Assembly (NCBI RefSeq): GCF_009852415.1 | Contig: NZ_WOXS01000002.1 | Span: forward strand, 1,820,501-1,884,500 | Length of the DNA stretch: 64,000 bases | Source of the DNA: Streptomyces sp. Tu 3180 | GTDB taxonomy: Bacteria > Actinomycetota > Actinomycetes > Streptomycetales > Streptomycetaceae | Reading direction: 5' to 3' | Part shown: one piece after another, positions 52,093-62,126 of the stretch | Numbering within the stretch: the stretch's first letter is position 1 | How the letters are laid out: every line of letters starts with the position of its first letter | Program-made: the position numbers and the translations under genes | Notes under the pieces: model-generated | What the model saw: only the letters and a program-made list of their open reading frames with translations | The model's database searches: none | What the model was told of the DNA's origin: nothing

Positions 52093-55000
52093 TCAGCGGG
52101 CGTTGAAGTACTTGGCTTCGGGGTGGTGGACGACGATGGCGTCGGTGGACTGTTCGGGGTGGAGCTGGAACTCCTCGGACAGGTGGACGCCGATGCGTTC
52201 GGGCTGGAGGAGGTCGGCGATCTTGGCGCGGTCCTCCAGGTCGGGGCAGGCGCCGTAGCCCAGGGAGAAGCGGGCGCCGCGGTATTTGAGGGCGAACATG
52301 TCCGGCATGGCGGTGGGGTCCTCGCCGGCGAAGCCGAGTTCGGCGCGCACGCGGGCGTGCCAGTACTCGGCGAGGGCCTCGGCGAGCTGGACGGACAGGC
52401 CGTGCAGTTCGAGGTAGTCGCGGTAGGCGTTGGCCTGGAACATCCGGGCGGTCTCCTCGCCGATGCGGGAGCCGACGGTGACCACCTGCAGGCCGACCAC
52501 GTCCGTCTGGCCGGATTCCTCGGGGCGGAAGAAGTCGGCCAGGCACAGCCGGCGGCCGCGGCGCTGGCGGGGGAAGGTGAAGCGGGTGCGTTCGTTGCCC
52601 CGCTCGTCCAGGATGATCAGGTCGTCGTCCTTGGACACGCACGGGAAGTAGCCGTAGACCACGGCCGCCTCCAGCAGGTTCTGCGTCTGCAGCCGCTCCA
52701 GCAGGCCGCGCAGCCGGGGCCGGCCCTCGCTCTCCACCAGTTCCCGGTAGCTGGGTCCCTCGCCGGTGCGGGCCTGCTTCAGGCCCCACTGGCCCTTGAA
52801 CAGGGCGTCCTCGTCCAGCCAGGACGCGTACTCCCTGAGCTGGATGCCCCTGACCACCCGGGTGCCCCAGAACGGCGGCGCGGGCACCGGGTTGTCGGTG
52901 GCCACGTCGGAGCGGACGTGCCCCTCCTGCGGCCGCTCCTCCACCTCCACCGCGGCGGCCCGCACCCGGCGCTGCCTCAGCTCGGGCAGCTTCGCGCCGG
53001 GCACGCCGCGCTTGACGCCGATCAGGGCGTCCATCAGGCGCAGCCCCTCGAAGGCGTCGCGGGCGTAGCGGACCTCGCCCTGGTAGATCTCGTGCAGGTC
53101 CTGCTCGACATACGCCCGGGTCAGGGCGGCGCCGCCGAGGATGACCGGGTAGTCGGCGGCCAGGCCGCGGGCGTTGAGCTCCTCCAGGTTCTCCTTCATG
53201 ATCACGGTGGACTTCACCAGCAGCCCGGACATGCCGATCACGTCGGCCTTGTGCTCGGCGGCGGCGTCCAGGATCGCGGAGACGGGCTGCTTGATGCCGA
53301 GGTTGACGACGGTGTAGCCGTTGTTGGACAGGATGATGTCGACCAGGTTCTTGCCGATGTCGTGCACGTCGCCGCGCACCGTGGCCAGCACGATGGTGCC
53401 CTTGCCCTCGTCGTCGGTCTTGTCCATGTGCGGCTCCAGATGCGCCACCGCGGCCTTCATCACCTCCGCGGACTGCAGCACGAACGGCAGCTGCATCTGC
53501 CCCGACCCGAACAGCTCCCCGACCACCTTCATGCCGTCCAGCAGGGTGTCGTTGACGATGTCCAGCGCCTTGCGGGTCCGCAGCGCCTCGTCCAGGTCGG
53601 CCTCCAGGCCGTTGCGCTCGCCGTCGATGATCCGCCGCTTGAGGCGTTCCTCCAGCGGCAGCGCGGCCAGCTCCTCGGCCCTGCCGGCCTTCAGCGACTT
53701 GGCGGTGGCCCCCTCGAACAGCGCCATCAGTTTCTGCAGCGGGTCGTAGCCCTCACGCCGCCGGTCGTAGATCAGATCCAGGGCGGTGTTCACCTGCTCC
53801 TCGTCGAAGCGGGCGATGGGCAGGATCTTGCTCGCGTGCACGATCGCCGAGTCCAGGCCGGCCTTGACGCACTCGTCGAGGAAGACGGAGTTGAGCAGGA
53901 TGCGGGCGGCCGGGTTCAGGCCGAAGGAGATGTTCGACAGCCCCAGCGTGGTCTGCACGGCCGGGTGGCGGCGCTTGAGCTCGCGGATCGCCTCGATGGT
54001 GGCGACGCCGTCCTTGCGGGACTCCTCCTGCCCGGTGCAGATGGTGAAGGTCAGGCAGTCGATGAGGATGTCCTCCTCACGGACGCCCCAGTTGCCGGTG
54101 AGGTCGTCGATGAGCCGTTCGGCGATCTCCACCTTCTTCTCGGCGGTGCGGGCCTGGCCCTCCTCGTCGATGGTCAGCGCGATCAGCGCCGCCCCGTGCT
54201 CGCGGGCCAGCCGCGTGACACGCGCGAAGCGGGAGTCGGGGCCGTCGCCGTCCTCGTAGTTCACCGAGTTGATCACCGCCCGGCCGCCCAGCCGCTCCAG
54301 CCCGGCCCGGATCACCTCGACCTCGGTGGAGTCCAGCACCACCGGCAGCGTGGAGGCGGTCGCGAACCGGCCGGCCAGCTCCGCCATGTCCGCCACGCCG
54401 TCCCGGCCCACGTAGTCCACGCACAGGTCCAGCATGTGCGCGCCCTCACGGATCTGCTCCCGGGCCATCTCCACACAGTCGTCCCAGCGGCCCGCCAGCA
54501 TCGCCTCACGGAACTTCCTCGACCCGTTGGCGTTGGTGCGCTCACCGATCGCCAGATACGAGGTGTCCTGCCGGAACGGCACGCTCTGGTAGAGGGAGGC
54601 GGCGCCCGGCTCCGGCCGCGGATCACGCTCGCTCGGCGCCATCCCCCGCACCCGCTCCACCAGCCGCCGCAGGTGCTCGGGCGTGGTGCCGCAGCAGCCG
54701 CCCACCAGCGACAGCCCGTAGTCGCGGACGAACGCCTCCTGCGCGTCCGCCAGCTCCGGCGCGCTCAGCGGATAGCGCGCACCGTCCCGGGTGAGCTCCG
54801 GCAGCCCGGCGTTGGGCATGCACGACAGCGGCACCCGCGCATGGCGGGCCAGATAGCGCAGGTGCTCGCTCATCTCGGCCGGACCGGTCGCACAGTTCAG
54901 GCCGATCATGTCGATGCCGAGCGGCTCCAGCGCGGTCAGCGCCGCACCGATCTCCGAGCCCAGCAGCATCGTGCCGGTCGTCTCCACCGTCACCGAGACG

Positions 55001-55605
55001 ATCAGCGGCACCTCGCAGCCCGCCGCCTCCATCGCCCGCCGGGCGGCGACGACCGAGGCCTTGGTCTGCAGCAGGTCCTGCGTGGTCTCCACCAGCAGCG
55101 CGTCCGCACCCCCCGCCAGCAGACCCTCCGCGTTCTGCTGATAGGCGTCCCGGATCGCGGCGAACGTGATGTGCCCCAAAGTGGGCAGCTTGGTACCGGG
55201 CCCCATCGAACCCAGCACCCAGCGCTGACGGCCGTCCCGGGCGCCGAACTCGTCGGCGACCTCACGGGCGATCCGCGCGCCGGCCTCGGACAGCTCGTGG
55301 ATGCGGTCCGCGATGTCGTACTCGCCGAGGGCGCTGAGATTGGCGCCGAAGGTGTTCGTCTCGACGCAGTCCACGCCGACGCCGAAGTACTCGGAATGGA
55401 CCGAACGGACGATGTCCGGGCGGGTCACGTTCAGGATCTCGTTGCAGCCCTCGAGATTCTGGAAGTCCTCGAGCGTGGGGTCCTGGGCCTGGAGCATCGT
55501 GCCCATCGCCCCGTCGGCGACCACCACACGGGTGGCGAGCGCCTCGCGGAGGGCGGACACACGGGTCCGGCTGTCGGTGGAAGGGGTCAGCGGCAACGAG
55601 GCCAT
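52093..55605 (-). CDS. metH: Cobalamin-dependent methionine synthase MetH
   Basis: This 1170-residue enzyme transfers a methyl group from methyltetrahydrofolate to homocysteine. Modules in order: homocysteine/Zn domain (residues about 1-310, VVADGAMGTML, GGCCGTTPEHL as the Zn ligands), folate domain (about 350-620), B12-binding cap and DVHDIGKNL domain (about 630-860, the DxHxxG cobalt-binding motif), and the reactivation domain with SAM site (about 900-1170, SLGYGACPDLEDRAK). It is slightly shorter than E. coli MetH. I see no B12 riboswitch in the divergent gap. The start follows GGGAGCC. Confidence 0.97.
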   Translation of the reverse strand: MASLPLTPSTDSRTRVSALREALATRVVVADGAMGTMLQAQDPTLEDFQNLEGCNEILNVTRPDIVRSVHSEYFGVGVDCVETNTFGANLSALGEYDIADRIHELSEAGARIAREVADEFGARDGRQRWVLGSMGPGTKLPTLGHITFAAIRDAYQQNAEGLLAGGADALLVETTQDLLQTKASVVAARRAMEAAGCEVPLIVSVTVETTGTMLLGSEIGAALTALEPLGIDMIGLNCATGPAEMSEHLRYLARHARVPLSCMPNAGLPELTRDGARYPLSAPELADAQEAFVRDYGLSLVGGCCGTTPEHLRRLVERVRGMAPSERDPRPEPGAASLYQSVPFRQDTSYLAIGERTNANGSRKFREAMLAGRWDDCVEMAREQIREGAHMLDLCVDYVGRDGVADMAELAGRFATASTLPVVLDSTEVEVIRAGLERLGGRAVINSVNYEDGDGPDSRFARVTRLAREHGAALIALTIDEEGQARTAEKKVEIAERLIDDLTGNWGVREEDILIDCLTFTICTGQEESRKDGVATIEAIRELKRRHPAVQTTLGLSNISFGLNPAARILLNSVFLDECVKAGLDSAIVHASKILPIARFDEEQVNTALDLIYDRRREGYDPLQKLMALFEGATAKSLKAGRAEELAALPLEERLKRRIIDGERNGLEADLDEALRTRKALDIVNDTLLDGMKVVGELFGSGQMQLPFVLQSAEVMKAAVAHLEPHMDKTDDEGKGTIVLATVRGDVHDIGKNLVDIILSNNGYTVVNLGIKQPVSAILDAAAEHKADVIGMSGLLVKSTVIMKENLEELNARGLAADYPVILGGAALTRAYVEQDLHEIYQGEVRYARDAFEGLRLMDALIGVKRGVPGAKLPELRQRRVRAAAVEVEERPQEGHVRSDVATDNPVPAPPFWGTRVVRGIQLREYASWLDEDALFKGQWGLKQARTGEGPSYRELVESEGRPRLRGLLERLQTQNLLEAAVVYGYFPCVSKDDDLIILDERGNERTRFTFPRQRRGRRLCLADFFRPEESGQTDVVGLQVVTVGSRIGEETARMFQANAYRDYLELHGLSVQLAEALAEYWHARVRAELGFAGEDPTAMPDMFALKYRGARFSLGYGACPDLEDRAKIADLLQPERIGVHLSEEFQLHPEQSTDAIVVHHPEAKYFNAR

Positions 55606-55825
55606 GAAAGGGGCTCCCTCGGGTGCGACGGCTGTCGGCTTTGCGGCTGCCCGGAAAAGCCTCCTGATCGGCTTCCCCGGCAGGGCGCACGCCGTCAGGG
55701 TAACGGGGACCGCGCCCTGATGTTCAGGGAGTCCACGGGCCGGACGATGATGGCCGACGGCCGACCCGTGGGGTACGGGCGGCGCGACGGATCACGACCG
55801 ACCATTAGCGGGAGGTCGACATCGA

Positions 55826-55848
55826 CCGGTAGTGTTCGACATTGCCGA
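55826..55848. promoter_or_regulatory. GylR operator-like sequence upstream of gylR
   Basis: CCGGTAGTGTTCGACATTGC followed by CGA is the reverse complement, with a 1-bp gap and one mismatch, of the sequence at 56876-56899 upstream of glpF. Near-identity of the two sites suggests one repressor binds both, giving autoregulation. Confidence 0.65.
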
Positions 55849-55903
55849 ACGGCGGCAGCGGCGTCGCGGGTCGACGGTCGAAGGGGACGGAGGCAGTACG
55901 GCG

Positions 55904-56668
55904 ATGGCACGGAACATCCAGTCGCTCGAACGGGCGGCGGCGATGCTGCGGTTGCTCGCGGGCGGCGAGCGACGGCTCGGCCTGTCGGACATCGCCTCCT
56001 CGCTGGGCCTCGCCAAGGGCACCGCCCACGGCATCCTGCGCACCCTCCAGCAGGAGGGGTTCGTCGAGCAGGACGACGCCTCCGGGCGCTACCAGCTGGG
56101 CGCCGAACTGCTGCGCCTGGGGACCACCTACCTCGACGTGCACGAACTGCGGGCGCGCGCCCTGGTGTGGACGGACGACCTGGCCCGCTCCAGCGGCGAG
56201 AGCGTCTACCTGGGCGTGCTGCACCAGCAGGGCGTGCTGATCGTGCACCACGTCTTCCGGCCCGACGACAGCCGGCAGGTCCTGGAGATAGGGGCCATGC
56301 AGCCCCTGCACTCCACGGCCCTGGGCAAGGTGCTGTCGGCCTACGACCCGGTGGCGCACAGCGAGGCCCTGGAGGCCGACCGCAAGGCCTTCACCGACCG
56401 CACCGTGTGCGACCTGGACGGTTTCGAGCACATCCTCGACCTCACGCGCGCGCGTGGCTACGCGGCGGACGTCGAGGAGACCTGGGAGGGCGTGGCCTCC
56501 GTGGCGGCGCCCATCCACGACCGGCGGCGCATGCCGGTGGGCGCGGTCGGGATCACGGGCGCGGTGGAACGGCTGCGCCGGGACGGCGAGCTGCGCCCCG
56601 AGCTGATCGCGGCGGTACGGGACTGCGCCCGCGCGGTGTCGCGGGACCTGGGCGCCGGGCGGTTCTGA
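55904..56668 (+). CDS. gylR: IclR-family glycerol-operon repressor GylR
   Basis: This 254-residue IclR regulator has a winged helix at residues about 6-70 (SLERAAAMLRLLAGGERRLG then SDIASSLGLAKGTAHGILRT) and the IclR ligand domain following. ATG 55904 after GACGGAGG gives the usual length. In S. coelicolor GylR represses the gylCABX glycerol operon and itself; glycerol or its phosphate relieves it. It lies directly upstream of glpF-glpK-glpD in the same direction and divergent from metH. Confidence 0.95.
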   Translation: MARNIQSLERAAAMLRLLAGGERRLGLSDIASSLGLAKGTAHGILRTLQQEGFVEQDDASGRYQLGAELLRLGTTYLDVHELRARALVWTDDLARSSGESVYLGVLHQQGVLIVHHVFRPDDSRQVLEIGAMQPLHSTALGKVLSAYDPVAHSEALEADRKAFTDRTVCDLDGFEHILDLTRARGYAADVEETWEGVASVAAPIHDRRRMPVGAVGITGAVERLRRDGELRPELIAAVRDCARAVSRDLGAGRF

Positions 56669-56693
56669 GCACCGCGCGGGGCCCTGTCGCACG

Positions 56694-56733
56694 GACGGGG
56701 ACCGGGATGCCGTACGGCATTCCGGTCCCCGTC
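56694..56733 (+). terminator. Terminator of gylR
   Basis: An 18-bp stem with one G-T wobble and a GTAC loop, 25 bp after the gylR stop. Confidence 0.8.
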
Positions 56734-56834
56734 GTACCCTGATGCGGGCATACGGTACTCAATCCGACAAAAGGGTCCCAAAGATCGACGACTCGCGGCC
56801 CTCAATAACGATCGCGCTTTCGACAACCAAACCC

Positions 56835-56863
56835 TTGACGGGTGCGTGGCACCGGGCAAGACT
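56835..56863 (+). promoter_or_regulatory. Promoter candidate for glpFKD
   Basis: TTGACG, 17 bp, AAGACT, a good match to the vegetative consensus. The operator-like site lies 13 bp downstream of the -10, well placed to block it. Confidence 0.6.
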
Positions 56864-56875
56864 CCCGTCCATCGG

Positions 56876-56899
56876 TCGGCATTGTCGAACACCTACCGG
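56876..56899. promoter_or_regulatory. GylR operator-like sequence upstream of glpF
   Basis: The complement reads CCGGTAGGTGTTCGACAATG followed by CCGA, almost identical to the site at 55826-55848. It also precedes a -10 element TAGAGT at 56910-56915. Confidence 0.65.
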
Positions 56900-57016
56900 C
56901 AATACGCGCTAGAGTGTGACAACGCCAAGGGCCGGCATCGCTCTCACCCCTGAGGGCGCCAATCCCCGGTGGGACCCGGGGGTCGGCTCCCTGGACGAAG
57001 GACAAAGGAGTCGCGG

Positions 57017-57811
57017 GTGTCCAGCTCCGACATCTTCATCGGCGAGACCATCGGTACCGCCATACTCATCCTGCTCGGCGGCGGTGTGTGTGCCGCCGTG
57101 ACCCTGAAGGCCTCCAAGGCCCGTAACGCCGGCTGGCTCGCCATCGCCTTCGGGTGGGGCTTCGCCGTCATGACGGCGGTGTACATCGCCGGTCCGCTCT
57201 CCGGCGCCCACCTCAACCCGGCCGTGACCGTGGCGCTCGCCGTCAAGGACGGCGAGTGGAGCAACGTTCCGACCTACTTCGCCGGAGAGTTCCTCGGCGC
57301 GATGATCGGCGCGACTCTGGTCTGGATCGCCTACTACGGCCAGTTCCAGGCGCACCTGACCGACAAGGAGATCGTCGGCGGTCCGGGTGCGCAGGCCACC
57401 ACCGCCAAGGCGGTCGAGGCCCAGGAGAAGGGCGCCGGCCCGGTGCTGGGCGTCTTCTCCACCGGCCCGGAGATCCGGAACACGGTGCAGAACCTCACCA
57501 CGGAGATCATCGGCACCGTCGTCCTGCTCCTCGCCGTCCTCACCCAGGGCCTGAACGACGCGGGCAACGGCCTCGGCGTCCTGGGCGGTCTCGTCACGGC
57601 ACTCGTGGTCGTCTCCATCGGTCTGTCGCTGGGCGGTCCGACCGGTTACGCGATCAACCCGGCTCGCGACCTCGGTCCGCGCATCGTGCACGCCCTGCTG
57701 CCCCTGCCCAACAAGGGCGGCTCCGACTGGGCCTACGCCTGGGTCCCGGTGGTCGGTCCGCTGATCGGCGGCGTCCTCGCGGCCGGCATCTACAACGTCG
57801 CCTTCGCCTAG
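57017..57811 (+). CDS. glpF: Glycerol uptake facilitator (aquaglyceroporin)
   Basis: This 264-residue MIP-family channel has six TM helices and two half-helix loops, HLNPAVTV (first NPA) and [11 protein letters not shown] (second NPA with the Asp of glycerol-permeable members). GTG 57017 follows AAAGGAG. It is the first gene of the operon with glpK and glpD; in S. coelicolor it is called gylC or gylA depending on the source, so the general name is used. Confidence 0.95.
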   Translation: MSSSDIFIGETIGTAILILLGGGVCAAVTLKASKARNAGWLAIAFGWGFAVMTAVYIAGPLSGAHLNPAVTVALAVKDGEWSNVPTYFAGEFLGAMIGATLVWIAYYGQFQAHLTDKEIVGGPGAQATTAKAVEAQEKGAGPVLGVFSTGPEIRNTVQNLTTEIIGTVVLLLAVLTQGLNDAGNGLGVLGGLVTALVVVSIGLSLGGPTGYAINPARDLGPRIVHALLPLPNKGGSDWAYAWVPVVGPLIGGVLAAGIYNVAFA

Positions 57812-57892
57812 GCGACCGGTCCGCGAGACCCCGGATCCTGTAGAAGCGCCGAACGTACAGCCCCTCAACCAAGGAACTCCCAGGAGCACACA

Positions 57893-59431
57893 GTGACCGA
57901 CGCCCACACCGCCGGCCCGTTCATCGCAGCAATCGACCAGGGCACCACCTCCTCCCGCTGCATCGTCTTCGACCGCGACGGGCGCATCGTCTCCGTCGAC
58001 CAGAAGGAGCACGAGCAGATCTTCCCCAAGCCGGGCTGGGTCGAGCACAACGCCACCGAGATCTGGACCAACGTCCAGGAGGTCGTCGCCGGAGCCGTCG
58101 AGAAGGCCGGCATCACCCGCGACGACATCAAGGCCATCGGCATCACCAACCAGCGCGAGACCACCGTGCTGTGGGACAAGAACACCGGTGAGCCCGTCCA
58201 CAACGCCATCGTCTGGCAGGACACCCGCACCGACGCCCTGTGCCGCGAGCTCGGCCGCAACGTCGGCCAGGACCGCTTCCGCCGCGAGACCGGTCTCCCC
58301 CTCGCCTCCTACTTCGCCGGGCCCAAGGCCCGCTGGCTGCTCGACAACGTCGACGGCCTCCAGGAGCGCGCCGAGGCGGGCGACATCCTCTTCGGCACCA
58401 TGGACACCTGGGTCATCTGGAACCTGACCGGCGGCGTGGACGGCGGCCACCACGTCACCGACGTCACCAACGCCTCCCGCACCCTGCTGATGAACCTGCA
58501 CACCATGGAGTGGGACGAGCGCATCTGCGAGTCCATCGGCGTGCCGCAGCAGATGCTCCCCGAGATCCGCTCCTCCGCCGAGGTCTACGGCGAGATCAAG
58601 GGCGGCAAGCTGGGCGACCTGCTCGGCGGCATCCCGGTCGCCTCCGCGCTCGGCGACCAGCAGGCGGCCCTGTTCGGCCAGACCTGCTTCTCCGAGGGCG
58701 AGACCAAGTCGACGTACGGCACCGGCACCTTCATGGTGATGAACACCGGCGACAAGATCATCAACTCCTACAGCGGCCTGCTGACCACGGTCGGCTACCG
58801 GATCGGCGACGACAAGCCGGTCTACGCCCTGGAGGGCTCGATCGCCGTCACCGGTTCGCTGGTGCAGTGGATGCGCGACCAGATGGGCCTGATCTCCACC
58901 GCCGCCGAGATCGAGACGCTCGCGCTCTCGGTCGAGGACAACGGCGGCGCCTACTTCGTGCCGGCCTTCTCCGGCCTGTTCGCCCCGTACTGGCGTTCCG
59001 ACGCCCGCGGTGTGATCGCCGGCCTGACCCGGTACGTCACCAAGGCGCACCTCGCGCGCGCCGTCCTGGAGGCCACCGCCTGGCAGACGCGGGAGATCGC
59101 GGACGCCATGACGAAGGACTCCGGAGTGGAGCTGACCGCCCTCAAGGTCGACGGCGGCATGACCTCCAACAACCTGCTGATGCAGACGCTCTCGGACTTC
59201 CTGGACGCCCCCGTGGTGCGCCCGATGGTCGCCGAGACCACCTGCCTCGGCGCCGCCTACGCCGCCGGCCTCGCCGTCGGCTTCTGGAACAGCACCGACG
59301 ACCTGCGCGCCAACTGGCGGCGGGCCGCCGAGTGGACCCCCCGCATGGACGCGGAGACCCGCGACCGTGAGTACAAGAGCTGGCTCAAGGCCGTCGAGCG
59401 GACCATGGGCTGGCTCGAGGACGAGGAGTAA
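57893..59431 (+). CDS. glpK: Glycerol kinase
   Basis: This 512-residue FGGY-family kinase phosphorylates glycerol to glycerol-3-phosphate. Seen: [18 protein letters not shown] phosphate motif, [13 protein letters not shown], the WILWNLT-like WVIWNLTGG, the [14 protein letters not shown] second phosphate motif, and the adenosine motif [21 protein letters not shown] 57893 follows CAGGAG; glpF is 81 bp upstream and glpD 8 bp downstream. Confidence 0.97.
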   Translation: MTDAHTAGPFIAAIDQGTTSSRCIVFDRDGRIVSVDQKEHEQIFPKPGWVEHNATEIWTNVQEVVAGAVEKAGITRDDIKAIGITNQRETTVLWDKNTGEPVHNAIVWQDTRTDALCRELGRNVGQDRFRRETGLPLASYFAGPKARWLLDNVDGLQERAEAGDILFGTMDTWVIWNLTGGVDGGHHVTDVTNASRTLLMNLHTMEWDERICESIGVPQQMLPEIRSSAEVYGEIKGGKLGDLLGGIPVASALGDQQAALFGQTCFSEGETKSTYGTGTFMVMNTGDKIINSYSGLLTTVGYRIGDDKPVYALEGSIAVTGSLVQWMRDQMGLISTAAEIETLALSVEDNGGAYFVPAFSGLFAPYWRSDARGVIAGLTRYVTKAHLARAVLEATAWQTREIADAMTKDSGVELTALKVDGGMTSNNLLMQTLSDFLDAPVVRPMVAETTCLGAAYAAGLAVGFWNSTDDLRANWRRAAEWTPRMDAETRDREYKSWLKAVERTMGWLEDEE

Positions 59432-59439
59432 GAACCGCC

Positions 59440-61056
59440 ATGACCACCCAGTCCACCCTGCAGTCCGTGCCTGCCCTGGGGACGCACCCGGCGTCCGGCT
59501 CGAACCCGAGCCGCGCCGAGACCCGGGAGCAGCTCTCCAAGGCGTCGTACGACCTCCTCGTGATCGGCGGCGGCATCCTGGGCATCTCCACCGCCTGGCA
59601 CGCCGCGCAGTCCGGCCTCAGGGTGGCCCTGGTGGACGCCGGCGACTTCGCCGGCGCCACCTCCTCCGCCTCCTCCAAGCTGCTCCACGGCGGCCTGCGC
59701 TACCTGCAGACCGGCGCGGTGAAGCTGGTGGCGGAGAACCACTTCGAGCGCCGTGCGGTCTCCCGGCAGGTGGCCCCCCACCTGGCGAACCCGCTCACGT
59801 TCTACCTCCCCGTGTACAAGGGCGGGCCGCACGGCGCGGCGAAGCTCGGGGCCGGCGTCTTCGCGTACTCGATGCTGTCGGCCTTCGGGGACGGCGTCGG
59901 GCACCTGCTCTCGCCGGCCAGGGCCGCGCAGGACGTGCCGGAGCTGCGCACCGAGAACCTCAAGGCCGTGGCCGTGTACGGCGACGACCAGATGAACGAC
60001 GCGCGCATGGCGCTGATGACGGTCCGCGCGGCCGTCGACGCGGGCGCCGTCGTCCTCAACCACGCCGAGGTGACGGGGCTGCGCTTCACCGGGGGCCGGG
60101 TCACCGGTGCCGAGCTGCGCGACCGCCTCTCGGGCGACGAGTTCGGCGTCAACGCCCGCCTCGTGCTGAACGCGACCGGTCCGTGGGTCGACCACCTGCG
60201 CCGGATGGAGGACCCGGGCGCGGCGCCGTCCATCCGCCTGTCGAAGGGCGCGCACCTGGTCCTGAAGCGGACCTCCCCGTGGAAGGCCGCGCTGGCCACG
60301 CCGATCGACAAGTACCGGATCACCTTCGCCCTCCCCTGGGAGGACATGCTGCTGCTCGGCACGACCGACGAGGAGTTCGAGGGCGACCCGGCGGACGTCG
60401 CGGTCAACGACAGGGACATATCCCAGATCCTCGACGAGGCCGCGTTCTCCGTCCGCGACCAGCAGCTCGACCGTGACCTGATCACCTACTCCTTCGCGGG
60501 TCTGCGGGTGCTGCCGGGCGGTCCCGGGGACACGGCGAAGGCGAAGCGGGAGACGGTCGTCACCGAGGGCCGGGGCGGCATGCTGTCCGTGGCGGGCGGC
60601 AAGTGGACCACCTTCCGGCACATCGGCCGCACCGTGATGCAGAAGCTCCAGACGCTGCCGGGCCACCCGCTGGGCGACGACTTCGAGCCGGTCTCCGCGC
60701 TGCCGAAGAAGCTGCCGCTGCCGGGTGTGGCCAACCCGCGCGCGGTCGCCCACCGGCTGCTGGTCGACGGCCCCGCGCCCGGCCCGCGCATGGCCGCGGA
60801 CACCGCCAGGCACCTGGCCACCCACTACGGTTCGCTGGCCTTCGACATCGCCCGCCTGGCGAACGAGGACCCGGCGCTGGGCCGGCGCGTCCACCCGGAC
60901 GCCCCGGAGATCTGGGCGCAGGTCGTCTGGGCCCGCGACCACGAGTGGGCCGAGACGGTCGACGACGTGCTGCGCCGCCGCACCACCCTGACGATCCGGG
61001 GCCTGGCCACGGACGAGGTCCGGGCGAACGTCCAGGACCTGCTCGACAGGAGGTAA
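59440..61056 (+). CDS. glpD: Glycerol-3-phosphate dehydrogenase (FAD, aerobic)
   Basis: This 538-residue membrane-associated flavoprotein oxidises glycerol-3-phosphate to dihydroxyacetone phosphate. The FAD motif LVIGGGILGISTAWHAAQ (residues about 36-53), TSSASSKLLHGGLRYLQTG, INVARL-like NARLVLNATGPW, and GGKWTTFRHIG near the C-terminus are family signatures. It starts 8 bp after the glpK stop, so it is translated within the operon. Confidence 0.96.
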   Translation: MTTQSTLQSVPALGTHPASGSNPSRAETREQLSKASYDLLVIGGGILGISTAWHAAQSGLRVALVDAGDFAGATSSASSKLLHGGLRYLQTGAVKLVAENHFERRAVSRQVAPHLANPLTFYLPVYKGGPHGAAKLGAGVFAYSMLSAFGDGVGHLLSPARAAQDVPELRTENLKAVAVYGDDQMNDARMALMTVRAAVDAGAVVLNHAEVTGLRFTGGRVTGAELRDRLSGDEFGVNARLVLNATGPWVDHLRRMEDPGAAPSIRLSKGAHLVLKRTSPWKAALATPIDKYRITFALPWEDMLLLGTTDEEFEGDPADVAVNDRDISQILDEAAFSVRDQQLDRDLITYSFAGLRVLPGGPGDTAKAKRETVVTEGRGGMLSVAGGKWTTFRHIGRTVMQKLQTLPGHPLGDDFEPVSALPKKLPLPGVANPRAVAHRLLVDGPAPGPRMAADTARHLATHYGSLAFDIARLANEDPALGRRVHPDAPEIWAQVVWARDHEWAETVDDVLRRRTTLTIRGLATDEVRANVQDLLDRR

Positions 61057-61096
61057 CCGGGAGGCCCCCGGCTCTCCCGCACGGGAGCCGGCACCG

Positions 61097-61138
61097 GGAG
61101 AAGGGGTGGCTCCGCGCCGGCGGAGCCACCCCTTCTCC
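61097..61138 (+). terminator. Terminator of glpFKD
   Basis: An 18-bp stem (GGAGAAGGGGTGGCTCCG and complement) with a 6-base loop, 40 bp after the glpD stop. Confidence 0.85.
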
Positions 61139-61240
61139 GTGCGCTCCGTGCGCGCACCGGCGCCGGGCGGCCGCGGCGCCCCCTGCACGACGGACGCACG
61201 CCGGAGCCGGTGCCGTGGGCGGAGCCGGTCGGTCCGCCGG

Positions 61241-61258
61241 GTCCGCATAATGGCGGAC
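61241..61258. promoter_or_regulatory. Inverted repeat around a -10 element, FadR-type gene
   Basis: GTCCGC and GCGGAC flank ATAATG, with the -10-like CATAAT at 61246-61251 inside. It lies 34 bp before the ATG at 61292 and is a candidate autoregulatory operator. Confidence 0.5.
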
Positions 61259-61291
61259 ACATCGGAGGTCTGATGCGCGAGGAGGCCGGAC

Positions 61292-61963
61292 ATGGCAGTC
61301 ACCGACGAGGCGATCGAGAAGATCAAGGAAATGATCGTCTCCGGCGCGCTGCGCCCCGGCGACCGGCTGCCCAAGGAGAGCGAACTCGCCACCGAGCTGG
61401 GGCTGTCCCGCAACTCCCTGCGCGAGGCGGTGCGCGCGCTGTCGCTGATCCGCATCCTGGACGTGCGGCAGGGCGACGGCACGTACGTCACCAGCCTCGA
61501 TCCGCAACTCCTGCTGGAGGCGCTGAGTTTCGTCGTCGACTTCCACCGCGACGACACGGTTCTGGAGTTCCTCGCCGTGCGCCGCATCCTGGAACCGGCC
61601 GCGACGGCCCTCGCGGCCGCCCGGATCGGCGAGGAGGTACTGGACGCGCTGGCGAAGCAGTTGGACGATCTCGGCGACGAGCCGTCCGTGGAGGACCTGG
61701 TCGCCGCCGACCTGGACTTCCACCGGGCCGTCGTGCGCGGCGCCGGCAACTCCGTGCTCTGCTCCCTGCTCGACGGCCTGTCAGGGCCCACCACCCGGGC
61801 CCGCGTCTGGCGCGGCCTCACCCAGGAGGACGCGGTCGGCCGCACCCTGCGCGAGCACCGGGCGATCCTCGCCGCCCTGCGGGACCGGGACGCCGAGGCG
61901 GCGCGGTCCTGGGCGACGGTGCACATCGCGAGCGTGGAGCAGTGGCTGCGCTCCACGCTGTGA
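61292..61963 (+). CDS. GntR/FadR-family transcriptional regulator
   Basis: This 223-residue regulator has a winged helix (residues about 5-70, PKESELATELGLSRNSLREA) and an FCD domain (about 85-215, with helical segment LAVRRILEPAATALAAARIG). GAGGAGG precedes the ATG at 61292. It sits alone after the glycerol operon; the target may be itself or a metabolic operon elsewhere. The ligand, likely a carboxylate, is inferred from the family. Confidence 0.9.
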   Translation: MAVTDEAIEKIKEMIVSGALRPGDRLPKESELATELGLSRNSLREAVRALSLIRILDVRQGDGTYVTSLDPQLLLEALSFVVDFHRDDTVLEFLAVRRILEPAATALAAARIGEEVLDALAKQLDDLGDEPSVEDLVAADLDFHRAVVRGAGNSVLCSLLDGLSGPTTRARVWRGLTQEDAVGRTLREHRAILAALRDRDAEAARSWATVHIASVEQWLRSTL

Positions 61964-62081
61964 GCCCTGCCGCGGATCTTGGGCGGACCGGGTCGCCGAG
62001 GGGTGTTTCCCGGCGGTCGGCGGGGCAGTGATGGGGCACTCCCCCTGCGAGGGGGTTGCGGGCGCACCCCCGGGCACGCCG

Positions 62082-62087
62082 TAAGGT
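62082..62087 (+). promoter_or_regulatory. -10 element of the PAC2 gene
   Basis: TAAGGT, 39 bp before the GTG at 62127; a TTGCGG 20 bp upstream is a loose -35. Confidence 0.35.
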
Positions 62088-62126
62088 TGGGACGTACGCG
62101 AGGACACGTCGGAAGGGAGGCGCTGG

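Larger units (their letters stand above)
56669..57016. other. 348-bp glycerol-operon control region
   Basis: This gap holds the gylR terminator (56694-56733), a TTGACG promoter (56835-56863), an operator-like site (56876-56899) and a second -10 element TAGAGT (56910-56915). No gene is visible. Confidence 0.65.

Noticed and set aside
55606..55903. Cobalamin riboswitch upstream of metH
   Set aside because: I looked for a B12-box-like GCCACTG and its pairing partners in the divergent gap and did not find them.
51403..56742. 1779-codon + strand open frame opposite metH and beyond
   Set aside because: It is antisense to metH with its clear domain order; long stop-free antisense frames are usual in high-GC coding DNA and its product is low-complexity.
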